NCBI GenBank assembly: GCA_902794535.1
Contig: CADBHQ010000015.1
Location: forward strand, 1-64,000
Length of the DNA stretch: 64,000 nucleotides
Origin: Fibrobacter succinogenes
Lineage (GTDB): Bacteria; Fibrobacterota; Fibrobacteria; Fibrobacterales; Fibrobacteraceae
Direction of reading: 5' to 3'
A model generated the notes under the pieces. It searched no databases. It had not been told where the DNA came from and saw only the letters and a list, made by a program, of their open reading frames with translations. Of the stretch, positions 1 to 7,376 are shown one piece after another. Each line of letters starts with the position of its first letter. Within the stretch, counting starts at the first letter, position 1. A program made the translations under genes and the position numbers.

Positions 1-23
1 GAACGTTTTCCCAATACATTTTC

Positions 24-2921
24 ATGGAAATTTCTTCATCAAATCCGCTATTTATTTCAAACGCTCCTGGAAACACCATGCAGGCGTTTCTTGACAACGA
101 ATTATCAAAATGCGATAAATTCATTATTAGCGTGGCGTTTATTTCACGTAGTGGATTGGCACCATTAAAGCAAACTTTGCTAGAGCTAGAAAAAAGAAAT
201 GTTCCCGGAAAAATTCTCACAACGGATTATCTAACATTTACCGAGCCATCAGCCCTCAGGGCACTTTCGAAATATTCAAATATCGAATTAAAAATTCTTC
301 GTTGCGACAAAAATATACGAGGATTCCACACCAAAGGTTATCTCTTTTTCAAAAATAAGGTTGTCAGCGTCACTATTGGCAGCTCGAACCTTACTGGCAA
401 CGCTCTTGCAATCAATAAAGAGTGGAATACTTGCTATTCTGCTGAAGAAGATGAATCTATATGCAAGGACGTTATCAACGACTTCAACGAATTATGGAAT
501 AGTCAGAACGCATTCATTGTTTCAGATAAGATTCTTGAAGAATACTCTTTGATTTACATCAAGCAAAAGCAAATTCGTCAAGAGCTACAGCGACAAAAAA
601 TAGCCTTAGAAAAAGACTCGGCTATTCGTGAATCAAAAACAATTTCTCTCGAACAAATTTTACTCGAACCAAATTCCATGCAGCTTGAATTTATTCAAAA
701 GCTGAATGAAATTCGCGCCACGGGCGAACGCAAAGCTTTGTTGATTTCAGCAACAGGAACGGGTAAAACTTACGCGGCCGCATTCGCAATGAAAGAAATC
801 AAGCCGAAGAGAGTCCTTTTTCTTGCTCACCGCGAGCAAATCCTTAGCAAATCAAGGGAGTCTTTTAGAAATGTTTTTGGTGAAACAAAAACAATGGGCC
901 TGTATTCCGGAAATGTGAACGAAACAAATCGGGATTTCGTATTTGCTACCATGCAGACTATGGAGAGAAACATTTACTCTTTTCATAAAAACGATTTTCA
1001 AGTAATCATTATTGACGAAGCTCATCATGCTGGAGCTCAAAGTTATATTAAAATGATGAATTACTTCCAGCCCGATTTTTGGCTCGGCATGACCGCATCT
1101 CCTGACAGAAAAGACTGTGATATTTACGCATTGTTTGACCACAATATTGCACATGAAATCCGCCTACAGGAAGCCATGCGCCTTAATTTGCTCTGCCCAT
1201 TCCATTATTACGGCATTACCGATTTTTCCTTGAATGGCGAAGAAAAACAACTTCGTGATTTTAGCTATCTAACCTGCGATGATCGTATAAAATATATCAT
1301 TGAAAAAGCCGAGTACTTTGGATATAGTGGTAATAGAGTAAAAGGTCTCGCTTTTTGCAGTACATTAGAAGAAGCTAAAGTAATTTCAAAAAAATTCAAT
1401 AGCTATGGATATAGAACCATCGCATTATCTGGAGATGCAGATCAAGAAATTCGTAAGGAGGCTGTTCGAAAACTAGAATCTGAAAATTGGGATGAAGGTC
1501 TTGATTATATATTTACAGTAAATATTTTTAATGAGGGAATCGACATTCCTGAAGTCAATCAAGTCCTTATGCTACGACCGACTCAATCTCCAATTGTTTT
1601 TGTTCAACAATTAGGACGTGGCCTCCGTAAAGCAAAAAACAAAGAGTTCGTGATGATTCTCGATTTTATCGGGAATTACAGCAATAACTACATGATTCCT
1701 ATTGCCCTTTCTGGCGACCGAACATACAACAAGGACAACATTCGGCGATATGTTCGTCAAGGCGTAAAAGCTTTAGAAGGAGCTTCAACCATCCACTTTG
1801 ATGAAATTGCTCGCAAGCGGATTTACGAATCCATCGATTCCGCCAATTTCAGCGAGATGAAGCTAATCAAGGAATGCTATAAAAACCTGAAATATAAATT
1901 GGGCAGAATTCCAAGTTTAATGGACTACGAAGAATACGGCGAAATCGACGTCATGCGTATTTTTGAAAATGCATCTTTAGGTTCGTATCATAAATTTCTG
2001 AAGAAAGTCGAGAAGGACGAATACAAAGTTGATTTCAGTACCATCGAAGAAAAGTACCTGGAATATGTCTCAACGAAATTTGCAAATGGCAAGCGATTGC
2101 ACGAACTTCTGATTCTTGATGAGCTGTTAGGTGAAAATAACGGGAATGTCATGTCCCGGGTGATGAGTAAAATGCAAAACGATTTCGGCATTAGCGTCAA
2201 CGAAAAAACTCGAAAGAATGTTGAAAATATTTTAACCGGTCAATTTGCGTCAGGCGCTGCTAAAGATACTTATGCTGACGTTACATTCATCGAAAACAAT
2301 GGAAACGACTTTTGCATTTCCTCAAAGTTCAATGAACTACTTGACAATAATGAGTTCCGGCGACAAATGACGGAAGTCGTAAAGTTCGGTCTATTCCGCA
2401 ACAAAAAATATTTTGGTCATCGCTACAAGGACACTTCATTCTGCCTTTACGAAAAATACACTTACGAAGATGTGTGTCGTCTTTTGGATTGGGAAAAAAA
2501 TGAAGTAAGCCAAAATATAGGTGGTTATAAGCACGATAAAAACACAAACACAATTCCGATTTTTGTCAATTATGAAAAAGGAGATAACGTTAAAGAATCG
2601 ATTCGCTACGAAGACGGTTTTATTGACGAGAAGACCTTAGAATGGATTTCTAAAGTAAATCGAAAGAAAACATCTAAAGATGTCATTTCTATTCAGAATT
2701 CCGATAGAATTGGTATAAAAATAGACCTGTTTGTTCGAAAAAACAAAGATGATAAAACATCTAAGGAATTTTATTATTTGGGACGATTACATACATCGTC
2801 GGAACCTATAGAGTTCAAAAAATTCAACAAGGATCTCGGAAAAGATCAGTCTTATGTTAAGTTTATCTATACCCTAGAAACTCCTGTGCGTCAGGACATT
2901 TATGATTATTTAGTAGGATAA
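24..2921 (+). CDS. PLD-nuclease / DEAH helicase / DUF3427 fusion protein
   Basis: A 965-residue protein with three parts. Residues about 10-170 resemble a phospholipase-D-like nuclease, with HTK near residue 102 and SNLT near 121, as in an HxK(x4)D-type site. Residues about 215-560 form a superfamily 2 helicase with Walker A SATGTGKT near 240, DEAHH near 330 and a motif VI stretch QQLGRGLRKA. The remaining C-terminal part matches the DUF3427 region seen in this family. Proteins of this build act on DNA and are often found in defence or repair islands; the substrate is not known from sequence. A NUDIX gene starts one base after its stop, so the two are probably co-transcribed. The ATG at 24 is the only good start, and the promoter lies outside the window. 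The family call is firm and the role is inference. Confidence 0.9.
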   Translation: MEISSSNPLFISNAPGNTMQAFLDNELSKCDKFIISVAFISRSGLAPLKQTLLELEKRNVPGKILTTDYLTFTEPSALRALSKYSNIELKILRCDKNIRGFHTKGYLFFKNKVVSVTIGSSNLTGNALAINKEWNTCYSAEEDESICKDVINDFNELWNSQNAFIVSDKILEEYSLIYIKQKQIRQELQRQKIALEKDSAIRESKTISLEQILLEPNSMQLEFIQKLNEIRATGERKALLISATGTGKTYAAAFAMKEIKPKRVLFLAHREQILSKSRESFRNVFGETKTMGLYSGNVNETNRDFVFATMQTMERNIYSFHKNDFQVIIIDEAHHAGAQSYIKMMNYFQPDFWLGMTASPDRKDCDIYALFDHNIAHEIRLQEAMRLNLLCPFHYYGITDFSLNGEEKQLRDFSYLTCDDRIKYIIEKAEYFGYSGNRVKGLAFCSTLEEAKVISKKFNSYGYRTIALSGDADQEIRKEAVRKLESENWDEGLDYIFTVNIFNEGIDIPEVNQVLMLRPTQSPIVFVQQLGRGLRKAKNKEFVMILDFIGNYSNNYMIPIALSGDRTYNKDNIRRYVRQGVKALEGASTIHFDEIARKRIYESIDSANFSEMKLIKECYKNLKYKLGRIPSLMDYEEYGEIDVMRIFENASLGSYHKFLKKVEKDEYKVDFSTIEEKYLEYVSTKFANGKRLHELLILDELLGENNGNVMSRVMSKMQNDFGISVNEKTRKNVENILTGQFASGAAKDTYADVTFIENNGNDFCISSKFNELLDNNEFRRQMTEVVKFGLFRNKKYFGHRYKDTSFCLYEKYTYEDVCRLLDWEKNEVSQNIGGYKHDKNTNTIPIFVNYEKGDNVKESIRYEDGFIDEKTLEWISKVNRKKTSKDVISIQNSDRIGIKIDLFVRKNKDDKTSKEFYYLGRLHTSSEPIEFKKFNKDLGKDQSYVKFIYTLETPVRQDIYDYLVG

Positions 2922-2922
2922 C

Positions 2923-3309
2923 ATGAAACACATCGAAGTAGTAGCAGGCATTATCAAAGACGGCGACAAAATTTTCGCAACTCAGCGAGGCTATGGCGAA
3001 TTTAAGGACGGCTGGGAATTTCCCGGCGGCAAGATGGAACCTGGAGAAACTCCGCAGCAAGCGCTCGCCCGCGAATTGAAAGAAGAACTCGCTATCGATG
3101 TAAACGTCGGCGATTTTCTATGCACAGTGGACTACGACTACCCCACTTTCCATTTGACAATGCATTGCTTTTATTGTTCCGTTATCGGTGGAGAATTAAC
3201 CCTGTTGGAACACGAAGCCGCCAAATGGTTGAAAACGACAGAGCTGCATTCTGTCAATTGGTTGCCGGCCGATGTTGAAGTTGTCGCGGCACTAGAAAGA
3301 AATCTGTAA
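2923..3309 (+). CDS. NUDIX hydrolase, MutT-like (8-oxo-dGTP diphosphatase type)
   Basis: A 128-residue single-domain NUDIX protein. The NUDIX box runs from GGKMEPGET through REL to KEEL at residues about 34-56, with all metal-binding glutamates present. The length and the N-terminal pattern VVAGIIKDGDKIFATQRG fit MutT enzymes that hydrolyse oxidised dNTPs. The ATG follows the helicase stop by one base, with AGGA just upstream inside the helicase end, so it belongs to the same transcript. The last 139 bases overlap, in antisense, the 3' end of the recombinase gene. Enzyme class is secure; the exact nucleotide substrate is not. Confidence 0.9.
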   Translation: MKHIEVVAGIIKDGDKIFATQRGYGEFKDGWEFPGGKMEPGETPQQALARELKEELAIDVNVGDFLCTVDYDYPTFHLTMHCFYCSVIGGELTLLEHEAAKWLKTTELHSVNWLPADVEVVAALERNL

Positions 3310-3878
3310 AGCGTTCCCCGTGCAACGTGCAGGTTCTTGGCGATGTCACTCTTAGGCATGCCACGAGAAATCATTTCGCGAATCCATTCGCGATTCTTTT
3401 CGCATTTCTGATTTGGAATAGGCGACTTTCCTTTAGGGCGCCCAAGAATCACCCCTTCGGCCTTTTTGCGAGCAAGAGCTTCTTTGGTGCGCTGACTTAT
3501 AAGGTTACGCTCAATCTCGGCGGAAAGGCCAAATGCAAACGCAAGAACTTTGCTTTGAATGTCGTCTCCAAGGCGATAGCCGTCTTTAATTGTCCATACA
3601 CGACATTCCTTGTTCATGCAGATATTCAAAATTTCCATAATCATGAAAAGGCTTCGGCCGAGCCTCGAAAGCTCCGCACAAATAATAAGGTCTCCCTTCT
3701 GAACCCTTTTCAGAAGGCGCCCCAACTGTCGCTTCGTGTAATTTTTAGTACCGCTGATGGTTTCTTCAATCCAGCCGTCAATTTGCAGCTGCTGCTTTTG
3801 AGCAAAGCGCTCTATTTCAAAGCGTTGGTTTTCAACAGTCTGCTTGTCTGTACTTACACGGATATAGCCGTAAACCAT
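3171..3878 (-). CDS. Serine recombinase, DNA-invertase/resolvase family, with an antisense-derived C-terminal tail
   Basis: A 235-residue small serine recombinase. The catalytic domain starts YGYIRVSTDKQ with the nucleophile Ser near residue 9, and it has the ELSRLGRS motif with the conserved arginines. A C-terminal helix-turn-helix reads SDIAKNLHVARGTLYRFL. Normal relatives end soon after this helix. Here the frame continues for about 45 more residues that are simply the reverse strand of the MutT-like gene, rich in Ser, Thr and Asn. The native stop was probably lost or the gene joined mutT by rearrangement. It is the last gene of a leftward operon, three bases after the small protein gene. 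It may invert or resolve DNA, but no flanking inverted repeats were found. Confidence 0.85.
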   Translation of the reverse strand: MVYGYIRVSTDKQTVENQRFEIERFAQKQQLQIDGWIEETISGTKNYTKRQLGRLLKRVQKGDLIICAELSRLGRSLFMIMEILNICMNKECRVWTIKDGYRLGDDIQSKVLAFAFGLSAEIERNLISQRTKEALARKKAEGVILGRPKGKSPIPNQKCEKNREWIREMISRGMPKSDIAKNLHVARGTLYRFLSSAATTSTSAGNQLTECSSVVFNHLAASCSNRVNSPPITEQ

Positions 3879-3881
3879 TTT

Positions 3882-4187
3882 CTATTCTTCCAATAGTACG
3901 ACAACATCGGATTCGTCATATTCCTTGCCGAGTGCTTCCTTGTAGCACGACTGTAGGGCCGCCTTTGCACCGGGGCTCTCCTTGAAGAGGAACATTCCGC
4001 TGTCCAGGCAGTCCATGTCAAGTTCACCGTCGATGTCTATGCATTCGGGCCGAAAAGTGGACCACAAGTAATAATCGACGTAGCCCGCCCGGATGTCTTC
4101 GCGGAGGAGGTTGTCGCCCGTGCCCGGCTGGATTTTCAAGAAGACCTTTTCGCTTTTTACCCACGCGAGGAGTGCTGTATCATGCAT
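3882..4187 (-). CDS. Small acidic protein of unknown function (101 aa)
   Basis: I do not recognise this family. The start chosen is ATG at 4187, six bases after GGAAGGA; an ATG at 4193 overlaps the upstream stop as ATGA and is possible but too close to the ribosome site. The product is acidic, has no signal peptide or membrane segment, and contains MDCLDSGMFLFKE and a C-terminal DESDVVVLLEE. It lies between an AlbA/HATPase regulator and a serine recombinase on the same strand and is translationally coupled to the former. Confidence 0.7.
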   Translation of the reverse strand: MHDTALLAWVKSEKVFLKIQPGTGDNLLREDIRAGYVDYYLWSTFRPECIDIDGELDMDCLDSGMFLFKESPGAKAALQSCYKEALGKEYDESDVVVLLEE

Positions 4188-4189
4188 AA

Positions 4190-5530
4190 TCATTCCTTCC
4201 GTAAGATTTCCCAACACCCAGCTTTTGCACTACCATGCCTTTTCAAATAATCATTCTCCTTCAACCAATTGATATTTTTTTCAATGGCAGTAGTACTATA
4301 TCCAAGTTCACGAGAGATTCGTACAATTGAAATCCGCGCATCAATTTCAATCAATTCAAGTATTCGTTGGCGTGTATATGTCAAATTTGGAAGTGAATCA
4401 CCCAACCTACCACCCAACTTTTTACCCAACCTATCACCCAACCGATCATTCCCCTCAAAAAAGAAACTAGTCCGCATAAAATGATCCGTAAAAGAGAAAG
4501 AGCGTTCGTCATAGGAACGCAGAATTCGACGCATGCCGCTTCCCAGTTGTTCAACCAAATCAAGGTCATGAAAAACCCGCATTAGTTCACGGTTTCGCGG
4601 TATAGAACAGCAATTAAAGAAATCCTCTCTAGAAAGTCCTTCTACAAGCCCTCCGTAATTTGTGATTTCCATTCGGTCCGAAAATATTTCGAACAATGGA
4701 GGAACCTCCCTTGTATAGTCGTTATGGACAACCGAGTTTATGACAGCTTCTCGCAAAGCCACGGGATCAACTAGTGGTTTTTCAATACGCTCCATAGGAG
4801 TAATTTCTGCCCGCGTGATATTGGCAACTTTTAGACGCATAAGCACCGCTTTTAAGGCCTTTATAATACAACAGTAGCCAAACTCCTCATTCTCGATAAG
4901 GTCGTACTTGTCAGTCCCCTTATACCTAGCCACTTTCATAGATACACCATTTTCATCCGCAAGGAGATAGGCGTTATAATTGTACTTACCGTCGGGAGTC
5001 AGAAGCTCTAAATTCCTTGCAAATAGGCTATTTAAAGGCTTTTTATTTTCCTCATAATAAATTTTCAATTGACTAAAAGTTAAGTCTTGCCGTGGGGCCG
5101 GAATCTTCGCTAGAGACAACTTTGCGCGGGCTGCAAAAGATTCTAGAATCATCTTTTCACTCATTCCGTGCACGGAACTGCCTACCCTAACAAAGCAACC
5201 ATTGGGAGTCATTCCAATCTTTTTTAGATAGTACGGCTTTTCAAGTCCACCTGATACGACTACATGAATGATATTCTTTCCGTCTTGTTCCTCCACGATT
5301 ACATTGAACAAGCCAATTGCATTCGGTTTGATATTGTTCAAAATTCTATCAACAATTTGCCGTTGCACTTTATCTGTTTCTTTAACCCCATAAGCGGAAC
5401 CATCGTCATTGATTCCGACATAAATGTGACCGCCTGTAGAATTCAGAAAAGCAACTACAGAACGTTCAAAGGAATCGGCTAGTTCCCGTTTATATTCAAC
5501 CGAATTATTTTCCCTATTTATATTAGGCAT
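4190..5530 (-). CDS. AlbA_2 / HATPase_c_4 transcriptional regulator (divergent AAA-4 type)
   Basis: A 446-residue cytoplasmic protein. The N-terminal AlbA_2 (Schlafen-like) domain shows the NSVEYKREL motif and GGHIYVGINDDG. The middle carries a GHKL-type ATPase fold with an N-box (LREAVINSVVHNDY) and FSDRMEITNYGG. The C-terminus is a winged helix (ARISIVRISRELGYS). Relatives are DNA-binding regulators often linked to mobile or defence genes. The start at 5530 (MPNINREN) is preferred to 5575 because GGGA lies at the right distance and homologous domains begin here. The linker around residues 360-377 consists of repeated RLG tetrapeptides encoded by a 12-bp tandem repeat. The next gene overlaps its stop as ATGA. 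Confidence 0.85.
   Translation of the reverse strand: MPNINRENNSVEYKRELADSFERSVVAFLNSTGGHIYVGINDDGSAYGVKETDKVQRQIVDRILNNIKPNAIGLFNVIVEEQDGKNIIHVVVSGGLEKPYYLKKIGMTPNGCFVRVGSSVHGMSEKMILESFAARAKLSLAKIPAPRQDLTFSQLKIYYEENKKPLNSLFARNLELLTPDGKYNYNAYLLADENGVSMKVARYKGTDKYDLIENEEFGYCCIIKALKAVLMRLKVANITRAEITPMERIEKPLVDPVALREAVINSVVHNDYTREVPPLFEIFSDRMEITNYGGLVEGLSREDFFNCCSIPRNRELMRVFHDLDLVEQLGSGMRRILRSYDERSFSFTDHFMRTSFFFEGNDRLGDRLGKKLGGRLGDSLPNLTYTRQRILELIEIDARISIVRISRELGYSTTAIEKNINWLKENDYLKRHGSAKAGCWEILRKE
4400..4447 (-). repeat. Four tandem 12-bp repeats inside the AlbA/HATPase gene
   Basis: Four head-to-tail copies of ACCCAACCTATC-like units (starts 4400, 4412, 4424, 4436) encode an xRLG tetrapeptide linker between the ATPase fold and the winged helix. 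Units of 12 bp keep frame, so copy number could vary by slippage without destroying the protein. Confidence 0.8.
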
Positions 5531-6038
5531 AATATTCCCATGGCATAAACAAACACGCCGGCAAATACGGCGCACTTTGTGCTATTGCGTTTTTATTTAA
5601 TTGGAATGATCTTGCGATTCTGTTGGCGGGGGCTTTCCCCGGCATTACTTAGCATTCGCTTTAGCGAACGCACCCGAGCAGGTCGTGTTCCTGCCAGCTA
5701 TCCAACAGCACCAACAAGAAGGTTGATGGGCCCCGCCGCGAATGCACGTACGGACCAAATGGTCTATGTCGACTGTCGCGAGGATTTTCTGAACTACAAG
5801 ATGCAATATAGATTATAGAAGTGAATCTGTCAAAAATCTGAAATCGCAATTGTGACTTTGAACGAATGGTTGCCTAAAATCTTTTTACATGGAAAATGGT
5901 ATTCAAACGCCCGAAAAAAAGCGTGTATATATAAAGATAGGGACAGTCTCTATTCGCCCAACGGGGGCGTTCCCGCTTTATGGTAAATTCAAGCAATGTT
6001 GACTAAAACAACAAATAATTATAGATTTTGGGGGTATT
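5531..6038. other. 508-bp intergenic region without a credible gene
   Basis: This region separates the leftward AlbA operon from the rightward antitoxin-like gene. Open frames of 60-80 codons exist on both strands (5579-5818 plus, 5661-5849 minus), but they have no ribosome site, no family likeness and arginine- and serine-rich composition typical of non-coding GC-rich DNA. A short hairpin TTCGCTTTAGCGAA lies near 5653. A promoter for the next gene is visible at the right end. Confidence 0.5.
5999..6027 (+). promoter_or_regulatory. Predicted promoter of the antitoxin-like gene
   Basis: TTGACT at 5999 and TAGATT at 6022 are separated by 17 bp; GGGGG follows at ribosome-site distance before the ATG at 6039. 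The -10 also fits a TAnnTTT pattern. Confidence 0.5.
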
Positions 6039-6233
6039 ATGGCTCTTGAAATAAGAAACATCCCCGTTCTTACTGGCTCCGCGGCAGAGTCGTTTATCCG
6101 CGCTGCCGAGGAACGAGAGAAGAACCCGCGTCGCCTAGGGCTCAAGGTTTCCTTCGCCCAAATCGATGAGATGGCCGCCCGTGCCCGTTCTTACAGAGAG
6201 GCCCATAATGGAAAGAATCCGTTTAGCATCTGA
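6039..6233 (+). CDS. Antitoxin-like small protein paired with a GNAT gene
   Basis: A 64-residue hydrophilic protein beginning MALEIRNIPVL, with an alanine-rich helix that includes SAAESFIRAAEE. Small proteins with this type of N-terminus are found directly before GNAT acetyltransferases in Bacteroidetes and Fibrobacter, which suggests a toxin-antitoxin-like pair; it is not a clear ribbon-helix-helix or DUF1778 protein. The GGGGG ribosome site is strong. Its last 26 bases overlap the start of the GNAT gene, so the two are coupled. The antitoxin role is inference from context only. Confidence 0.6.
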   Translation: MALEIRNIPVLTGSAAESFIRAAEEREKNPRRLGLKVSFAQIDEMAARARSYREAHNGKNPFSI

Positions 6234-6806
6234 CTGCACTATTTTCCCAATAGATAAAAACACCTCGTTAACCTCGTTTTGCTGCGGCGATGAGGACCTG
6301 GACGATTTTTTCAGAAATGACGCCTATCTGTATTCCGCACAGTTGTTGGGAAAAAGCTATATCGCGGTGACGAATTCGGACTCCCCGCAAATCGCATGCG
6401 CATTTACGTTGGCAAACGATAGTATCAAATCGACGATGATTCCAAAATCTTCGCGAAATCGCTTAGAGCGCAAAGTCCCGAATGCAAAACATACGCGGAC
6501 ATATCCGGCGCTATTGATAGGGCGTCTAGGTGTAAACGGTCAGTTTCAGCGAAGCGGCCTGCATCTAGGCAGCCAAATCATTGATTACCTGATTTCTTGG
6601 TTTATTATCCCGACAACAAGACTGGATGCCGTTTTATGGTTGTCGATGCGTACAACAGGTCAGAAACAATCAACTTCTATCAAAAGAATGGTTTCCGCTT
6701 TTTGTATCCAGACGAAAATCTTGAGAAAGAAGCTTTCCATATCGATGTCAACCAGTCTTTGAACACCCGTATGATGTACCTGGATTTGATCGACTTTGTG
6801 TCGTAG
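6208..6806 (+). pseudogene. GNAT N-acetyltransferase (toxin-like), frameshifted
   Basis: From ATG 6208 the frame encodes a GNAT N-terminal half: FCCGDEDLDDFF, AFTLANDSIK and then YPALLIGRLGVNGQFQRSG, which is the acetyl-CoA-binding region. After LISWF near 6600 the original frame drifts into unrelated sequence, while the frame at 6600-6806 continues the family pattern with VYYPDNKTGCRFMVVDAYN and INFYQKNGF. A single base loss near 6595-6602 explains this. Both halves together give about 199 residues, close to a full-length protein. It is either a recent pseudogene, a sequencing error or, less likely, a recoding site. It overlaps the antitoxin-like gene. Confidence 0.75.
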
Positions 6807-7125
6807 AGATTTTGACACCACTGGTGACACTGGGCACGAACACGTTTTTCTTCAATCCCGATTTTAATTATACCGAATTCGGTACAATAAAAAATATGGC
6901 AGGAAGCAACAATTTCGTCCTTTCGACAAAACAATGGATACTTTCCACTAATCACCTACTTCTCATTCACAAATACCAGCGTCTCAAGGCTGCAGAACAG
7001 GCTCAATTGGGCTGGTCCGTGCGGCGAGAACTGTCGAGATAGCCATTTCTCAGATGACTGTGCTGGAATCGATTGGGGAAAACAAGTTATTGAAATAAGC
7101 TAATAAGGTTTTAGGGGCGGTAAAA
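6807..7125. other. About 320 bp with no recognised gene
   Basis: It holds one 76-codon frame (6812-7042 plus) without a ribosome site or recognisable family. The sequence is AT-rich in its first half. It could be a decayed remnant or the promoter region for the following ATPase; nothing here is supported beyond that. Confidence 0.4.
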
Positions 7126-7139
7126 AAGGAGGTTTTTTG

Positions 7140-7376
7140 ATGAAGAATGATGAAAAACCGCTAAAATCGCATTTTTTGAATTATTTCTTTGGAAAATATC
7201 CGAAAACGGCGAATTATTTGTTTGGAAAATATCCAAAATTGACTATATTTTTCTTTGGAAAATGTCCGAAGGCGGTTCTAGAATGTATTTTGAGCGAAAA
7301 ATTGACAGATTCTTGTTGGAATGGTCCAAGCAGAAAGACCACAAGCCGCTACTGCTACGTGGAGCACGCCAAGTAG
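7140..7376 (+). CDS. Possible leader peptide with three FGKYPK repeats (78 aa)
   Basis: An ATG at 7140 sits seven bases after AAGGAGG, the strongest ribosome site in this part of the window. The first 45 residues contain three copies of an 11-residue unit with the core FGK(Y/C)PK. The frame then runs out of phase into the ATPase gene and stops at 7376, so its last third is probably not selected as protein. The ATPase start at 7283 has only a weak ribosome site, which makes translational coupling from this frame plausible. It may instead be that the ribosome site is real and the repeats matter as DNA. I do not know a family for it. Confidence 0.4.
   Translation: MKNDEKPLKSHFLNYFFGKYPKTANYLFGKYPKLTIFFFGKCPKAVLECILSEKLTDSCWNGPSRKTTSRYCYVEHAK
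7188..7270 (+). repeat. Three 17-bp dyads with an exact 33-bp period
   Basis: Copies begin at 7188, 7221 and 7254. The central copy TTTGGAAAATATCCAAA is an inverted repeat with 6-bp arms and a 5-bp centre; the outer copies differ at one or two bases. The period of 33 bp equals eleven codons and also about three helical turns, so the array could be a protein repeat, a set of operators on one face of the DNA, or both. Confidence 0.85.

Noticed and set aside
5579..5849. Open frames of 60-80 codons in the 5.5-6.0 kb gap
   Set aside because: No ribosome site, no recognisable family and composition of non-coding DNA.
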